From Myxococcota bacterium (GTDB lineage Bacteria > Myxococcota_A > Polyangia > HGW-17): a stretch of 57,723 bases of DNA. The position numbers and the translations under genes were made by a program. Of this stretch, positions 44,829 through 55,805 are shown piece after piece (position 1 is the first letter of the stretch; each line of letters starts with the position of its first letter). Under the pieces are notes generated by a model. The model worked only from the letters and a program-made list of their open reading frames with translations. It was not told the DNA's origin and made no database searches. The stretch covers positions 1 through 57,723 of the forward strand of contig JAHJMN010000023.1 of the NCBI GenBank assembly GCA_018821305.1. The letters are read 5' to 3'.

Positions 44829-47800
44829 CTAGAAGAACATGCCGTCACGAAGAGTCGTAACGATGGGAATATCGTGTCTGACGGGAGAATCCTCAGTGAT
44901 TGTTTCCAGATTCAGGCACAGACTCTGCATTTCTTTCAGAAGAACATTGAATGATTCCGGAAGCCCGGGTTTGAGAGTATTATCACCCTTAACAATTGCT
45001 TCAAACATTCTTGTTCTTCCAGCCACGTCGTCAGACTTGACTGTAAGGAATTCCTGCAGTGAGTATGCTGCACCATAAGCTTCTACAGCCCAGACTTCCA
45101 TTTCACCAAGTCTCTGACCACCAAACTGAGCTTTACCACCAAGTGGCTGCTGAGTTACAAGGGCATATGGTCCAGTAGAACGCGCGTGGATTTTGTCATC
45201 GACAAGGTGATGCAGTTTGAGAACATACATAACACCAACGGTTACAGGTCTATGGAATGCATCGCCGGTACGACCGTCGAAAAGAACCATTTGACCTGAT
45301 TCATCCTGCCCCGCCATCTGGAGAAGGCTCTTGATTTCCTCTTCAGAAATACCTTCAAATACCGGCGTGAAGAAATGAATACCGTTTCGTATTTTGTTAG
45401 CCCAACGCTTGATATCGTCCGAATCCAGAAGTTCAATTACTTTTTCCGCCTGAGGAGTCGGATAAAGTTTTTTGAGTTGGTGGCGGATAACTTCCGTCTT
45501 CCAGTCAACGGTTTCAATATACTCATTGATCTGATGACCAAGTTCCAGAGCAGCTAAACCTAGATGTGTTTCAAGAATCTGGCCAACGTTCATACGAGAA
45601 GGAACGCCCAGAGGATTGAGTACGATATCAACGGGAGTACCATCGGGCATGTATGGCATATCTTCTTCTGGAAGAATACGGGAAACAACACCCTTATTAC
45701 CGTGACGTCCTGCCATTTTATCGCCAACGCTGAGTTTACGTTTAATAGCAAGATATACTTTTACTTTTTTGAGAACGCCCGTTCCAAGTTCATCACTTTT
45801 CGTAAGACGAGTGATCTTTTCTCTGTAGAACGTTTCGATATCATGAATTGTATCTTCCAGAGATCTAGACAAACTTTCAAGTTTGTTTTCGACAGATCCG
45901 TTTGAATCTCTGATCTGAATTTCCGGCCAGTAACGACGGGGAACTTTATTCAGAGAAATCTCATCAATTTCAACACCCTTGGGAAGAAGAACTTTACCAG
46001 TATCATCAATAAGTCTTGAAGCAGTTACTTTACCGAGAATGAGTTTTTTCATGCCGGCATAGTAGCTCTGACTGACTATTTTTATTTCGTCAGCCTGGTC
46101 TGTATGAAGTTTTTCTTTCAGTTCATCTTCTATTTCTCTGGAGCGTTTATCTTTTTCCTGCCCTCTACGGGAGAAAATTTGAGCACCAATAACGATCCCC
46201 TGTACTCCAGGAGGAACGCGAAGCGATGTATCTTTTACATCTCCAGCTTTTTCACCGAATATAGCCTTTAACAGTTTTTCTTCAGGTGTAAGTTGTGTTT
46301 CACCTTTTGGTGTAACTTTACCTACGAGAATATCACCAGGTTTTACTTCGGCACCGATGCGAACTATTCCCGCATCATCAAGATCTTTTAATGCTTCGTC
46401 GCTTACGTTGGGAATATCTCTTGTTATCTCTTCACTTCCAAGTTTGGTTTCCTTGGCATCACATTCGTATTCTTCAATATGAATGGATGTGAAGGCATCT
46501 TCTTTGACCAGTCTTTCATTAATAAGGATTGAGTCCTCAAAGTTGTATCCAGACCAGGGCATGAAAGCTACAACGACATTTTGACCAAGAGCAAGTTCGC
46601 CCATCTCCGTTGCAGGACCATCAGCAATAACGTCACCGGCTTTTACACGGTCGCCGACATCAACAATCGGTTTTTGATTATAGCAGGTGTTCTGATTTGT
46701 ACGACGGAACTTTACGAGAGTATAAATATCAGGTTTTACATCTTTTCCGAGATCTATTGAATTTTCATCAATGTCTGGTTTAACAACGATGCGAGCACCG
46801 TCAACCATAACTACTGATCCATCACGCTTGGCAACGACGCAAACACCGCTGTCTCTTGCAATGTGAGGCTCAAGTTTTGTTGCAACTAAAGGAGCCCGGG
46901 TTTTTACAAGAGGTACAGCCTGACGCTGCATGTTTGCACCCATGAGAGCACGGTTAGCGTCGTCATGTTCAAGGAAAGGAATAAGTGAAGCAGCAACGCT
47001 TACGAGTTGCTCTGGAGCAACATCCATAAGGGTTATCTCTTCCGTAGTGATATTAATAACCTCACCGGAATGCCTTACGGATGACCAGTTAGGCTTAATA
47101 TAACCTTCTTCATCGTAGGGTATTGTAGCCTCAACTATTTTATGATCTTCTTCTTCAAGAGCTGAATAGTAACGAATGTGACCATCAGTATCCACAACTT
47201 TGCGTTCAATAACATCACGATACGGTGTTTCAATGAATCCGAACTCATTGATTTTAGCATGAGATGCCAATGATGCGATAAGACCGATGTTTGGACCTTC
47301 CGGTGTTTCAATCGGACAAATGCGACCATAGTGAGTTGAGTGAACGTCGCGAACGTCGAATCCTGCTCTTTCTCTTGTAAGACCACCGGGGCCGAGAGCA
47401 GAAAGACGGCGTTTGTGAGTAATTTCGCTCAGTGGATTAGTCTGATCCATAAACTGGGACAACTGGCTTGAAGAGAAATATTCTTTTACTGCACTGGCCA
47501 CTGGTCTGGAATTCACCAGATCATGAGGCATACAGGTTTCCATTTCTCCACTGGTGGCCATTCTTTCGCGTACCGCGCGTTTCAGTCTTTCAAGACCTGC
47601 ACGATACTGCGCTTCAAGAAGTTCGCCAACGGCGCGAATACGTCTGTTACCAAGATGATCAATATCATCTATGGTTCCATGATTTTCCCTGAGTCTAAGC
47701 AGATAACGGATTGTTTCGATAATATCTTCGGAACAAAGAATTGTCTCTGTTTTAACAGGCTTATATTTGAATTTCAAATTGATCTTCATACGACCGACGC

Positions 47801-49064
47801 GACTGAGATCGTATCGGTTGGGATCAAAAAACAGACTTTCAAAATATTTTTTTGCTGTTTCAAGAGTCGGCGGCTCCCCGGGGCGGAGTCTTTTGTATAT
47901 TTCCAGAATAGCTTCTTCTGGAGAATTTACTTTATCGACCGTCGTCGTTTGTCTCATGTAATCATGAACATGACGATTATCAATAAAGAATGTCTTAAAT
48001 TCGCTAATAGCTGCTTCACGGAGTTTCTTGAGCACTTCACGGGTAACGATCTGATTGCATGTGGCAAGAACTTCCCCAGTGGAAGGATCAATAATATCTT
48101 CAGCTATGATTTTAGGCGTAAAGCCTTCTTTTCCGAGAAGGTATGCATCAGGAACGATATGAATATCGCCACCGAGTTTTTTGGCGTCTCGAATACGCTT
48201 TTTAGACAGTTTTTTCTTTCTTGGGATAAGAATTTCTCTTGTCTCTGAAGCAATGATGTCATAGTTAAGACTGAAATTCAAAAGCTTGTCGAGATCAATT
48301 TCTTTTTTCCAGGTACTGTCATCAAGAGGCCTGATGGTCTCTGTAAAATAATATGTATTGAGAATAGTCGGCGTATCCATTCCAAGAGCACGAAGCAGAA
48401 TGGAAGCCGGCATTTTTTTGCGTCGATCGATTCTTACATAAAGAATATCTTTCGCATCAAATTCAAAATCAAGCCAGCTACCGCGGGCAGGTATAAGTCG
48501 GGCACTGTAGAGAAGTTTCTTGGAAACGTGGCCCTTTCCTTTATCATGATCAAAAAATACACCAGGACTACGGTGTAACTGAGAAACTACAACACGTTCA
48601 ACACCGTTTATCATGAAAGTACCATAATCGGTGATGAGCGGAATAGTTCCGAAAAATACTTCTTCTTCTTTGAAATCACGAATTTCCCTTGCTTCGGAAA
48701 CTTCAGGATTTTCTTCATCTTCCGTCGCAGGTTTATCCCAGATTATGAGCCTTATTGTAACACGTACTGTTGCTTCATAAGTAAGCCCACGCTGACGACA
48801 TTCTTCAACATCGTACTTTGGTGGTTCGATTGTATATTTTACGAATTCAAGAGAAGAGATTCCCTGGTAATCGGTTATAGGGAAAATGTCCTTGAAAACT
48901 TTCTGCAGACCAGTGTCTTTCCGGTCATCAGGATGAACATCCATTTGCAGGAAATACTCGTATGACTCTTTCTGAAATGATATCAGGTTAGGAATTGAAA
49001 CGGGGCAGTGGATCTTACTGAAAGTTCTCCGGAAACGGCTATTCCTTTGTATAAGAGAGGACAT
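44829..49064 (-). CDS. rpoB: RNA polymerase beta subunit
   Basis: A 1411-residue protein. The rifampicin region is wild type: [20 protein letters not shown] and [18 protein letters not shown]. Other marks are [33 protein letters not shown], and [19 protein letters not shown]-terminus [15 protein letters not shown]. The C-terminal end ...RDGMFF is short. It is 113 bases from rplL and 112 from rpoC. Confidence 0.98.
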   Translation of the reverse strand: MSSLIQRNSRFRRTFSKIHCPVSIPNLISFQKESYEYFLQMDVHPDDRKDTGLQKVFKDIFPITDYQGISSLEFVKYTIEPPKYDVEECRQRGLTYEATVRVTIRLIIWDKPATEDEENPEVSEAREIRDFKEEEVFFGTIPLITDYGTFMINGVERVVVSQLHRSPGVFFDHDKGKGHVSKKLLYSARLIPARGSWLDFEFDAKDILYVRIDRRKKMPASILLRALGMDTPTILNTYYFTETIRPLDDSTWKKEIDLDKLLNFSLNYDIIASETREILIPRKKKLSKKRIRDAKKLGGDIHIVPDAYLLGKEGFTPKIIAEDIIDPSTGEVLATCNQIVTREVLKKLREAAISEFKTFFIDNRHVHDYMRQTTTVDKVNSPEEAILEIYKRLRPGEPPTLETAKKYFESLFFDPNRYDLSRVGRMKINLKFKYKPVKTETILCSEDIIETIRYLLRLRENHGTIDDIDHLGNRRIRAVGELLEAQYRAGLERLKRAVRERMATSGEMETCMPHDLVNSRPVASAVKEYFSSSQLSQFMDQTNPLSEITHKRRLSALGPGGLTRERAGFDVRDVHSTHYGRICPIETPEGPNIGLIASLASHAKINEFGFIETPYRDVIERKVVDTDGHIRYYSALEEEDHKIVEATIPYDEEGYIKPNWSSVRHSGEVINITTEEITLMDVAPEQLVSVAASLIPFLEHDDANRALMGANMQRQAVPLVKTRAPLVATKLEPHIARDSGVCVVAKRDGSVVMVDGARIVVKPDIDENSIDLGKDVKPDIYTLVKFRRTNQNTCYNQKPIVDVGDRVKAGDVIADGPATEMGELALGQNVVVAFMPWSGYNFEDSILINERLVKEDAFTSIHIEEYECDAKETKLGSEEITRDIPNVSDEALKDLDDAGIVRIGAEVKPGDILVGKVTPKGETQLTPEEKLLKAIFGEKAGDVKDTSLRVPPGVQGIVIGAQIFSRRGQEKDKRSREIEDELKEKLHTDQADEIKIVSQSYYAGMKKLILGKVTASRLIDDTGKVLLPKGVEIDEISLNKVPRRYWPEIQIRDSNGSVENKLESLSRSLEDTIHDIETFYREKITRLTKSDELGTGVLKKVKVYLAIKRKLSVGDKMAGRHGNKGVVSRILPEEDMPYMPDGTPVDIVLNPLGVPSRMNVGQILETHLGLAALELGHQINEYIETVDWKTEVIRHQLKKLYPTPQAEKVIELLDSDDIKRWANKIRNGIHFFTPVFEGISEEEIKSLLQMAGQDESGQMVLFDGRTGDAFHRPVTVGVMYVLKLHHLVDDKIHARSTGPYALVTQQPLGGKAQFGGQRLGEMEVWAVEAYGAAYSLQEFLTVKSDDVAGRTRMFEAIVKGDNTLKPGLPESFNVLLKEMQSLCLNLETITEDSPVRHDIPIVTTLRDGMFF

Positions 49065-49079
49065 TTACAACTCCTGGAG

Positions 49080-49128
49080 GTAAAAAACAAAGATATCCGA
49101 CGCTGGTTACACTTCCCAGCGCCGGATA
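49080..49128 (-). terminator. rplL-rpoB attenuator hairpin
   Basis: On the minus strand TATCCGGCGCTGG (49128-49116) pairs with CCAGCGTCGGATA (49106-49094) with one mismatch, followed by TCTTTGTTTTTT. A partial terminator at this junction is known in E. coli, lowering rpoBC relative to the L7/L12 genes; the position here suggests the same. Confidence 0.6.
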
Positions 49129-49177
49129 CCCGGAATCTTTTCGGTCATTTTATTCCTGTCGATCTGACAGGATCTTA

Positions 49178-49552
49178 TTACTTAACTTCGACCTTAGCCC
49201 CAGCTGCTTCCATAGCCTTCTTAATTGATTCAGCTTCGTCCTTTGTAACAGCCTGTTTCACCATTGCGCCGTCTGCGGCCATATCTTTGGCTTCTTTGAG
49301 GCCAAGACTTGTGATCTGACGGATGGCTTTAATAACTTCTATTTTATTAGCGCCAACTTCTTTGATGATTACATCGAATTCAGTCTTTTCTTCTACTTCT
49401 GGTGCAGCAGCAGCAGGAGCAGCAGCAGAGGCTACAACTGCAGGTGCAGCTTCAACGCCCCATTTGTCCTCGAGTTCTTTTACGAGGTTAGCCATGTCCA
49501 TGACTGTCATGTTGCTGAGAAATTCTATTACTTGTTCTTTAGTTACTGCCAT
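49178..49552 (-). CDS. rplL: 50S ribosomal protein L7/L12 (bL12)
   Basis: A 124-residue protein: dimerisation helices at the N-terminus, Ala/Pro-rich hinge (about residues 37-52), then [21 protein letters not shown] and GLGLKEAKD-type CTD ([14 protein letters not shown]) which contacts translation factors. Confidence 0.97.
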   Translation of the reverse strand: MAVTKEQVIEFLSNMTVMDMANLVKELEDKWGVEAAPAVVASAAAPAAAAPEVEEKTEFDVIIKEVGANKIEVIKAIRQITSLGLKEAKDMAADGAMVKQAVTKDEAESIKKAMEAAGAKVEVK

Positions 49553-49584
49553 TTTGTCCTCCTAAAAAATATTAAAATATAATA

Positions 49585-50112
49585 CTAACTGTTATTTTCA
49601 TCCATTTTGTTCTTTTTTGCGTTAAGCACAAGCAGCATACGCTGAGGAGCCGCAAGCATAAGCTTGAGCATTCCCTGCGGAACTGCAAGCATAGTCGCAA
49701 GAAGCATTCCCTGAAGTTCCTTTTTGGAAGGCATCTTTGAGAGAGCTTCAACACCTTTATCATCAAGAACAACACCATCAACATATCCGCCATGAATGCG
49801 GAATTTGTCAACTTCTTTGGCAAATTTCACAGAAACTCTTGCAGGTGCTGCAGGATCTTCTTTTGAATAGGCGATTGCAATCGGTCCATGGAGAAGTTCA
49901 TTAATTACTTCAGCTTTTGTACCTTTTACAACGTGAGCCAGAAGAGTGTTCTTGATAACTTTGTATTCGCAGTTGGCTTCCCGGAATTCACGTCTAATGC
50001 GAGTGATTGTTTCAACATTAATTCCTTTGAAATCAATCAATACCAGGGAAGGTGCAACATTTATTACATCCTTCAGATATTCTAACTGGGCGTCTTTTTG
50101 AACTCTGTTCAT
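49585..50112 (-). CDS. rplJ: 50S ribosomal protein L10 (uL10)
   Basis: A 175-residue protein with VINVAPSLVLIDFKGINVETI, RREFREANCEYKVIKNTL and the C-terminal helix that binds bL12 dimers. Only 12 bases separate it from rplA, so the long leader at which L10 represses its own operon in E. coli is not in front of rplJ here. Confidence 0.96.
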   Translation of the reverse strand: MNRVQKDAQLEYLKDVINVAPSLVLIDFKGINVETITRIRREFREANCEYKVIKNTLLAHVVKGTKAEVINELLHGPIAIAYSKEDPAAPARVSVKFAKEVDKFRIHGGYVDGVVLDDKGVEALSKMPSKKELQGMLLATMLAVPQGMLKLMLAAPQRMLLVLNAKKNKMDENNS

Positions 50113-50124
50113 ATCTGTATCCCT

Positions 50125-50835
50125 TTACTGTGACAGGACTGAAAGAACCTGAGAAACATCAAGTTTTATTCCAGGTCCCATGGTGGGGGAAATAGAAATA
50201 CTTTTTACATATGTTCCCTTGGCGGTTGATGGCTTCAATTTAATAAGCGTATCAACAACAGCCATGATATTTTCGGCGAGTTTTTGTCCACCGAAACTAA
50301 CTTTGCCTACAGTACAGTGGATGATACCGGCTTTTTCAACACGGAATTCAACTCGACCACCCTTAAGTTCTTTTACGGTTCTATCGACATCGAAAGTTAC
50401 CGTTCCAACTTTAGGGTTGGGCATGAGCCCCCTTGTACCAAGTATACGGCCGATTTTACCAACAAGAGCCATAACATCTGGTGTTGCAATGGTCTTGTCG
50501 AAATCAAGCCAGTTTTCTTTCTGGATCTTTTCGACCAGGTCTTCGGCTCCAACAAAGTCTGCTCCAGCGTTTAAAGCTTCCTGTGCTTTATCGCCCTTTG
50601 CGAAAACGAGTACCCTTACGACTTTTCCAGTACCGTGGGGGAGAACAACTGCACCTCTGATCATTTGATCAGCGTGTCTCGGATTAACACCGAGTTTTAC
50701 AGCTATATCCACCGAGGCATCGAATTTTGATGTGGTAATCTTTGGGATTAAATCTGTGGCCTCATTCAGAGAATATCTCTTGAGTCTGTCGACTTTTTCA
50801 AGAGCGGCCAGATACTTTTTACCTCTTTGCGGCAT
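50125..50835 (-). CDS. rplA: 50S ribosomal protein L1 (uL1)
   Basis: A 236-residue protein from the ATG at 50835 (AAGGAG upstream), beginning [16 protein letters not shown]. Diagnostic: [10 protein letters not shown]-type [51 protein letters not shown]. Confidence 0.97.
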   Translation of the reverse strand: MPQRGKKYLAALEKVDRLKRYSLNEATDLIPKITTSKFDASVDIAVKLGVNPRHADQMIRGAVVLPHGTGKVVRVLVFAKGDKAQEALNAGADFVGAEDLVEKIQKENWLDFDKTIATPDVMALVGKIGRILGTRGLMPNPKVGTVTFDVDRTVKELKGGRVEFRVEKAGIIHCTVGKVSFGGQKLAENIMAVVDTLIKLKPSTAKGTYVKSISISPTMGPGIKLDVSQVLSVLSQ

Positions 50836-50894
50836 AGTTACTCCTTTTGCCTCCCACCGGCATAATTGCACGGTGGTAACGGGAAAAAATAGAC

Positions 50895-51317
50895 TCAGTC
50901 TACTACGTCAATACCCATCGAACGAGCAGTTCCTTCGATGGTTCTGATTGCTGCATTAAGATCGGTGGTGTTAAGATCCACCATCTTGAGTTTGGCAATA
51001 TCAGCAACCTGATTATGGGTTACTTTGCCAACTTTATTTTTATTAGGCTCTCCACTTCCTTTTGCAACGCCGGATGCTTTAATAAGCAAAATAGCGGCAG
51101 GAGGTGTCTTAGTAATAAATGTAAAGGATCTGTCTGAATAAACGGTAATTACCACAGGGATAATCATTCCATCGTCCTTCAGAGTTTTTGAATTGAAAGA
51201 CTTACAGAATTCCATAATATTAACGCCGTGCTGACCGAGAGCGGGACCAACGGGCGGAGCAGGTGTTGCTTTTCCTGCGGGTAACTGAAGCTTAATTTGA
51301 CCAATAACTTTTTTCAT
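50895..51317 (-). CDS. rplK: 50S ribosomal protein L11 (uL11)
   Basis: A 140-residue protein: [43 protein letters not shown], and [11 protein letters not shown]. GTPase-centre protein. Confidence 0.97.
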   Translation of the reverse strand: MKKVIGQIKLQLPAGKATPAPPVGPALGQHGVNIMEFCKSFNSKTLKDDGMIIPVVITVYSDRSFTFITKTPPAAILLIKASGVAKGSGEPNKNKVGKVTHNQVADIAKLKMVDLNTTDLNAAIRTIEGTARSMGIDVVD

Positions 51318-51368
51318 GAAATCACCAATATTAGCGTTATATAGTTAATAAACGCAAAAACCGTCGCA

Positions 51369-51397
51369 TGTATACTGTATGTAAGACAAGAATACAA
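51369..51397 (-). promoter_or_regulatory. Possible rplK promoter
   Basis: On the minus strand TTGTAT (51397-51392) and TATACA (51374-51369) with a 17-base spacer, in the 88-base nusG-rplK gap. Confidence 0.35.
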
Positions 51398-51405
51398 GTG
51401 GTTTT

Positions 51406-51933
51406 TTAACTTTTTTCAACCTGTGTGAAATCCAGCTCGACAGGAGTTGCTCTTCCAAAAATTGAAACAAGTACGCGGAGTTTCTGCTTTTCAGGTTTAA
51501 CTTCTTCAACGATTCCCTGGAAGTTACTGAAGGGTCCGTCGGTAACTCTGACTCTTTCACCATCAGAAAAGGAGATCTTCGGCTTGGGTTTTGTGGCACC
51601 TTCCTGGATCTGAGCCCTTACAGCCTCGATCTCATGTTCAGGAAGAGGAGCCGGTTCTTGACCACCAAGAAATCCGGTTACTTTAGGTGACGACTTCACC
51701 AGATGCCATGCTTCTTCACACATTTCCATCTGGACAAAGATGTAGCCACTGAAGAATTTCCGGGAGGATGTCCTGCGCTCTCCGTTTTTAATGTCAACGA
51801 CTCTTTCCATAGGAATAAGAATTTGACCGAAGAGATCGCCCAGGCCTTCCGCCGCGGCTCTTTCAAGAATGGATGCTTTTACAGACTCTTCAGCCTGAGC
51901 GTAGGTATGAACCACGTACCATTTCATAGCCAT
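51406..51933 (-). CDS. nusG: Transcription antitermination factor NusG
   Basis: A 175-residue protein with NGN domain ([38 protein letters not shown]) and KOW domain ([22 protein letters not shown]). It links RNA polymerase to Rho or the ribosome. Located between secE and rplK. Confidence 0.97.
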   Translation of the reverse strand: MAMKWYVVHTYAQAEESVKASILERAAAEGLGDLFGQILIPMERVVDIKNGERRTSSRKFFSGYIFVQMEMCEEAWHLVKSSPKVTGFLGGQEPAPLPEHEIEAVRAQIQEGATKPKPKISFSDGERVRVTDGPFSNFQGIVEEVKPEKQKLRVLVSIFGRATPVELDFTQVEKS

Positions 51934-51950
51934 GGTATTTCTCCAGAAGT

Positions 51951-52310
51951 CTAACTGGTAAGAATCCAGTCAGTTACAAAGGACCAGAACCAGTCAAAAG
52001 TGAACATTATAATGGCAGAAATGAAAACCGTAATAATTACAACATATGTTGCACTGCTGGTTTCCTGCTTAGTAGGCCAGGTAACTCTTTTAAGTTCATT
52101 AACTATAAGACTTACCCATTCAAAAGCAGATTTCCGCATCCAGTAGCGACCTACAAAAATCGCTCCGGCGGCAACACCGATTAGACTTACCCAAAGTCTT
52201 TCAGGTCTGGCAAAGTAACCCCAGATCCACTCAGTCAGGTTAATCATGATCCATGACATGACTATCATGCCTACCAGAAAAACCAAATGTATATATTTTC
52301 TTTCGCCCAT
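51951..52310 (-). CDS. secE: Preprotein translocase subunit SecE
   Basis: A 119-residue membrane protein; start at 52310 (AGG upstream), since the longer frame runs into tRNA-Trp. Three hydrophobic segments are visible, at about 7-26, 38-55 and 85-106, as in E. coli and unlike the single-span form. The conserved amphipathic helix is VNELKRVTWPTKQE, just before the last span. Confidence 0.93.
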   Translation of the reverse strand: MGERKYIHLVFLVGMIVMSWIMINLTEWIWGYFARPERLWVSLIGVAAGAIFVGRYWMRKSAFEWVSLIVNELKRVTWPTKQETSSATYVVIITVFISAIIMFTFDWFWSFVTDWILTS

Positions 52311-52337
52311 ATGTATACCTCGAAGCCTCGAAGGCGG

Positions 52338-52410
52338 CAGGGCAGGAGGGATTCGAACCCACATCCCGCGGTTTTGGAGACCGCTGCTCTACCGTTGGAG
52401 CTACTACCCT
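52338..52410 (-). tRNA. tRNA-Trp(CCA)
   Basis: Minus-strand cloverleaf of 73 bases: acceptor AGGGTAG with CTGCCCT, discriminator G, anticodon loop CTCCAAA with CCA. No CCA end encoded. It lies between rpmG and secE, the classical place. Confidence 0.95.
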
Positions 52411-52534
52411 ATAGGGAGGCGATTATTACACCTCCCGAGAAACACTGTCAATGATCTCAACAATATTTTTTAGAAGTCTTTTGAACTAATATGTTGAGAT
52501 CTGAAAACGGAAAGAATTGAGGAAACCGGGAAAA

Positions 52535-52690
52535 CTACTTGGTCTCTTTATGAGATGTATGCTTCCTGCAGAACCGGCAGTACTTATTGAACTCCAACTT
52601 ATCGGGAGTTGTACGCTTATTCTTAGTCGTAGTATAATTACGGTTTTTACAATCCTTGCATTCAAGGGTTACTATTACGCGGTTACCCAT
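52535..52690 (-). CDS. rpmG: 50S ribosomal protein L33 (bL33)
   Basis: A 51-residue protein: [20 protein letters not shown], and [12 protein letters not shown]. Zinc ligands C11, C14, C38 and C41 are present. Located between tuf and tRNA-Trp. Confidence 0.95.
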   Translation of the reverse strand: MGNRVIVTLECKDCKNRNYTTTKNKRTTPDKLEFNKYCRFCRKHTSHKETK

Positions 52691-52702
52691 GAGAAACCCT
52701 CA

Positions 52703-53902
52703 CTATTCATTAATTTCAGTTACAACGCCGGAACCGACTGTTCTTCCACCTTCACGGATAGCGAAGCGGAGACCTTTTTCGGCTGCGATCGGAGTAATGA
52801 GTTCAACGGTCATGGTGATATTGTCACCGGGAAGAACCATTTCAACGCCATCCGGAAGCTTAATGATACCGGTAACGTCTGTTGTTCTGAAGTAGAACTG
52901 TGGTCTATAACCATCTTTGAAGGGCTTGTGACGGCCGCCTTCTTCTTTTTTCAGTACGTAAACTTCAGCAAGGAACTTGGTGTGCGGTTTAATTGAACCG
53001 GGTTTTGCAACAACCTGACCACGTTCTACGTCTTCTCTTTTGATACCACGAAGGAGGAGACCTACGTTGTCGCCAGCCATACCTTCATCGAGGATCTTGC
53101 GGAACATTTCAACACCAGTACAGGTGGATTTTGTTGTTTCGCCAAAGCCAACGATTTCTACTGCGTCGCCGGTATGTACCTGACCGCGTTCAATACGGCC
53201 GGTAACAACGGTTCCACGACCAGTAATCGTGAAAACGTCTTCAACGGGCATAAGGAAGTCTTTGTCGATCTGTCTTTCAGGTTCCGGAACGTTATTATCG
53301 CAAGCGTCCATAAGGGCCTGAATATCCTGACTCCATTTATCGTTAGGATCGCTGGTCTCGAGGGCTTTAAGAGCTGAACCTCTTACAACCGGGAGATCGT
53401 CTCCTGGGAATCCGTATAAAGAAAGGAGTTCGCGAACTTCCATTTCAACGAGATCGATGAGTTCTGCATCGTCTGCATCCATCATGTCAACTTTGTTGAG
53501 GAAAACTACGATATAAGGAACGTTAACCTGTCTTGCAAGGAGAACGTGTTCTCTTGTTTGAGGCATCGGACCATCGGGAGCGCTTACAACGAGAATAGCT
53601 CCGTCCATCTGAGCGGCGCCGGTGATCATGTTTTTAATGTAGTCGGCATGTCCGGGGCAGTCGACGTGTGCGTAGTGTCTGTTTGCTGTCTGATATTCAA
53701 CGTGAGCTGTATTAATTGTAATACCGCGTTCTTTTTCTTCGGGGGCTTTATCGATTTCATCGAAAGCTACGAATTTAGCGCCTCCCTTTGTGGCGAGATA
53801 CTTGGTGATGGCAGCTGTAAGAGTGGTCTTGCCATGGTCGATGTGTCCGACGGTACCAATGTTTACATGCGGCTTATCACGTACAAATTTTTCCTTTGCC
53901 AT
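52703..53902 (-). CDS. tuf: Elongation factor Tu
   Basis: A 399-residue GTPase starting [20 protein letters not shown] (53902, GGAGG upstream). G-motifs [20 protein letters not shown]; the C-terminal [19 protein letters not shown] and [17 protein letters not shown]. It is the only tuf copy in the window and lies directly after tRNA-Thr(GGT). Confidence 0.98.
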   Translation of the reverse strand: MAKEKFVRDKPHVNIGTVGHIDHGKTTLTAAITKYLATKGGAKFVAFDEIDKAPEEKERGITINTAHVEYQTANRHYAHVDCPGHADYIKNMITGAAQMDGAILVVSAPDGPMPQTREHVLLARQVNVPYIVVFLNKVDMMDADDAELIDLVEMEVRELLSLYGFPGDDLPVVRGSALKALETSDPNDKWSQDIQALMDACDNNVPEPERQIDKDFLMPVEDVFTITGRGTVVTGRIERGQVHTGDAVEIVGFGETTKSTCTGVEMFRKILDEGMAGDNVGLLLRGIKREDVERGQVVAKPGSIKPHTKFLAEVYVLKKEEGGRHKPFKDGYRPQFYFRTTDVTGIIKLPDGVEMVLPGDNITMTVELITPIAAEKGLRFAIREGGRTVGSGVVTEINE

Positions 53903-53956
53903 TAGCTGTCCTCCAAAATGCCCATTCGTAAGGGCGTGAATTATGTTGTTAAGGTG

Positions 53957-54029
53957 AGCCCACGATCGGACTTGAACCGATGACCTCCTCCTTACCAAGG
54001 AGGTGCTCTACCTCCTGAGCTACGTGGGC
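53957..54029 (-). tRNA. tRNA-Thr(GGT)
   Basis: Minus-strand, 73 bases: acceptor GCCCACG with CGTGGGC, discriminator T, anticodon loop TTGGTAA (GGT). The CCA end is not encoded. Confidence 0.95.
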
Positions 54030-54044
54030 AGCTCCCGGGATTGG

Positions 54045-54117
54045 AGCGGGAAACGGGATTCGAACCCGCGGCCCTCAGCTTGGAAGGCTGATGCTCTACC
54101 AACTGAGCTATTCCCGC
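54045..54117 (-). tRNA. tRNA-Gly(TCC)
   Basis: Minus-strand, 73 bases: acceptor GCGGGAA with TTCCCGC, discriminator T, anticodon loop CTTCCAA (TCC). Confidence 0.95.
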
Positions 54118-54126
54118 AAAAAATTG

Positions 54127-54208
<82 letters not shown>

Positions 54209-54236
54209 AAGGGTGTGCTGGATAAAAATCCAGCAG

Positions 54237-54309
54237 AGCTGGCGATGGGAATCGAACCCGCAACCTGCTGATTACAAATCAGCTGCTCTGCCGATTGAGC
54301 TACGCCAGC
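54237..54309 (-). tRNA. tRNA-Thr(TGT)
   Basis: Minus-strand, 73 bases: acceptor GCTGGCG with CGCCAGC, discriminator T, anticodon loop TTTGTAA (TGT). First gene of the whole translation locus. Confidence 0.95.
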
Positions 54310-54333
54310 GAACGCAATCGCGCGTGACTCAGC

Positions 54334-54362
54334 TTTATAGGTTATGCATTGCTCCTTGTCAA
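54334..54362 (-). promoter_or_regulatory. Strong promoter of the tRNA-tuf-rpo locus
   Basis: On the minus strand a perfect TTGACA (54362-54357) and TATAAA (54339-54334) with a 17-base spacer; predicted start near 54327, about 18 bases before tRNA-Thr(TGT). GC-rich bases (CACGCGCG) lie just after. The rest of the gene-free stretch 54363-54917 holds R1 copy 5 at 54646-54800 and otherwise nothing recognisable. Confidence 0.8.
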
Positions 54363-54645
54363 GTAAATAAAGCAGTATTTTTCTTTTTTTCTTACATGGA
54401 AATTCATGGTTTGTAGTTGTGAAAAATCCATCAAAAACAAAGTGATAACCCTAATAAACAGGCATGTATTAAATAATATTCTTCACAAAAAATGCGCATA
54501 AAAAACCGAATAAAACCACAGTTTTGAGATCTTCGTTTTTCCGGTATTGCTATCTGAAAAGGTTCTTTTACATAAAAAACCTTTAAAAATCAGGTTAATC
54601 TTTTTAGAGAACAGCCGTTATAACACTATAAGGAGTTTTTTATTC

Positions 54646-54800
54646 AGGTAATGTCCTTTAATGCCGAATTTTCAAGTTAACGATGAAATTCAACACTGGA
54701 CAATAGTAATTAAGAAGTTGAAATTATTGTCGTGTTCTGAATAGCAGGTTTCCTGAACATGCTCAATTTTGATAAAAATTGAATTTCCGGACACGAACTT
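54646..54800. repeat. Dispersed repeat R1, copy 5 (reverse)
   Basis: Read on the minus strand from 54800: AAGTTCGTGTCCGGAAATTC, then the AATTGAGCATG hairpin region, CTATTCAGAACACG, the internal mark ATTGTCCAG, and the end AAAGGACATTAC. It lies in the divergent region between the tRNA/tuf promoter and the FHA-GGDEF gene. Confidence 0.7.
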
Positions 54801-54917
54801 TTTAAAAATATCTGTTCATCCGTTCATCTACATATTGAATTGATATACGGTTGTGTTAAAAATAGTATTTGGTACCTGATTGTACCAATTATAATAAATA
54901 TTAAGTGGAGTAACGAT

Positions 54918-55805
54918 TTGACTGAAGAAACCACACAAATTGTAAGTTTAAATAGTCTTCGAGGGTCCAGGAAAAAAGCCTATGCGTGCCTCATAGTTAT
55001 CTCAGGAACCGCCGTCGGTCAGATGTTTCGTATCGAAGAAGATGAAATGACCATAGGCCGAAGCCATGCAAACACTGTGCCCCTCCTTGAAGAAGGCGTT
55101 TCTCGCAGCCACTGCAGACTTATAAATCTTCCCGGCGGCGAAGTAATGCTCGAAGATCTTAACTCCACAAATGGAACTTATGTTAACTCTGATAAGATTT
55201 CCCGGCGACTTCTGCAGGACGGAGATAAAATTCAGGTTGGTCAAACAACGATTTTGAAATTCACATATCATGATAAAATTGAAGAAGAATTTCAAAAGCA
55301 AATGTTTGAAAGTGCCCTGCGTGATGGCCTGACTAAGGCTTATAATAAAAGATATTTTCTTGAACGCCTTGAGAGTGAATTCTCATATGCAGTCAGGCAT
55401 AAATTCCCTCTTACGCTGGTAATCATGGATCTTGATCACTTTAAAACATTTAATGATACATGGGGTCATCTTTGTGGTGACGCTGTTTTGGTAGAGCTTT
55501 CCAAACGGATCCATCGTTCAATTCGGAGTGAAGATGTATTTGCCCGTTACGGTGGTGAAGAATTCGCACTGATCGCCCGTGGAATTGCTCACGATAACGG
55601 TATGATTCTCGCGGAACGCATGAGAATTGCAATTTCCGATTATCCCTTCCCCTGGGAGGATAAACCTCTTAAAGTAACCATGTCCCTGGGGGTTTCTTCT
55701 ATTCCTTATCATAATATTCTTACCACCAGGGAAATGATCGAATGGGCTGACAGAGCTCTTTACAGTGCTAAAAACGCCGGTCGCGATCAGGTCCAGACAC
55801 TCTGA
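54918..55805 (+). CDS. Diguanylate cyclase with FHA domain
   Basis: A 295-residue protein starting at TTG (54918) with GGAG 7 bases before; an in-frame ATG at 54840 lacks a site and would add a hydrophobic, unconserved stretch. FHA domain about 20-115 (TIGRSHANTVPL, GVSRSHCRL, LNSTNGTYVN). GGDEF domain about 130-295 with the signature RYGGEEF, so it should make c-di-GMP; the I-site RxxD (RSED) lies five residues upstream, allowing product inhibition. The FHA domain would bind a phospho-Thr partner. It overlaps the next gene by one base (TGATG). Confidence 0.9.
   Translation: MTEETTQIVSLNSLRGSRKKAYACLIVISGTAVGQMFRIEEDEMTIGRSHANTVPLLEEGVSRSHCRLINLPGGEVMLEDLNSTNGTYVNSDKISRRLLQDGDKIQVGQTTILKFTYHDKIEEEFQKQMFESALRDGLTKAYNKRYFLERLESEFSYAVRHKFPLTLVIMDLDHFKTFNDTWGHLCGDAVLVELSKRIHRSIRSEDVFARYGGEEFALIARGIAHDNGMILAERMRIAISDYPFPWEDKPLKVTMSLGVSSIPYHNILTTREMIEWADRALYSAKNAGRDQVQTL

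Noticed and set aside
54870-54890. TGGTACC...TTGTA before the FHA-GGDEF gene as a sigma-54 promoter
   Set aside because: The GG and the second G are one base too close and the -12 GC is missing.
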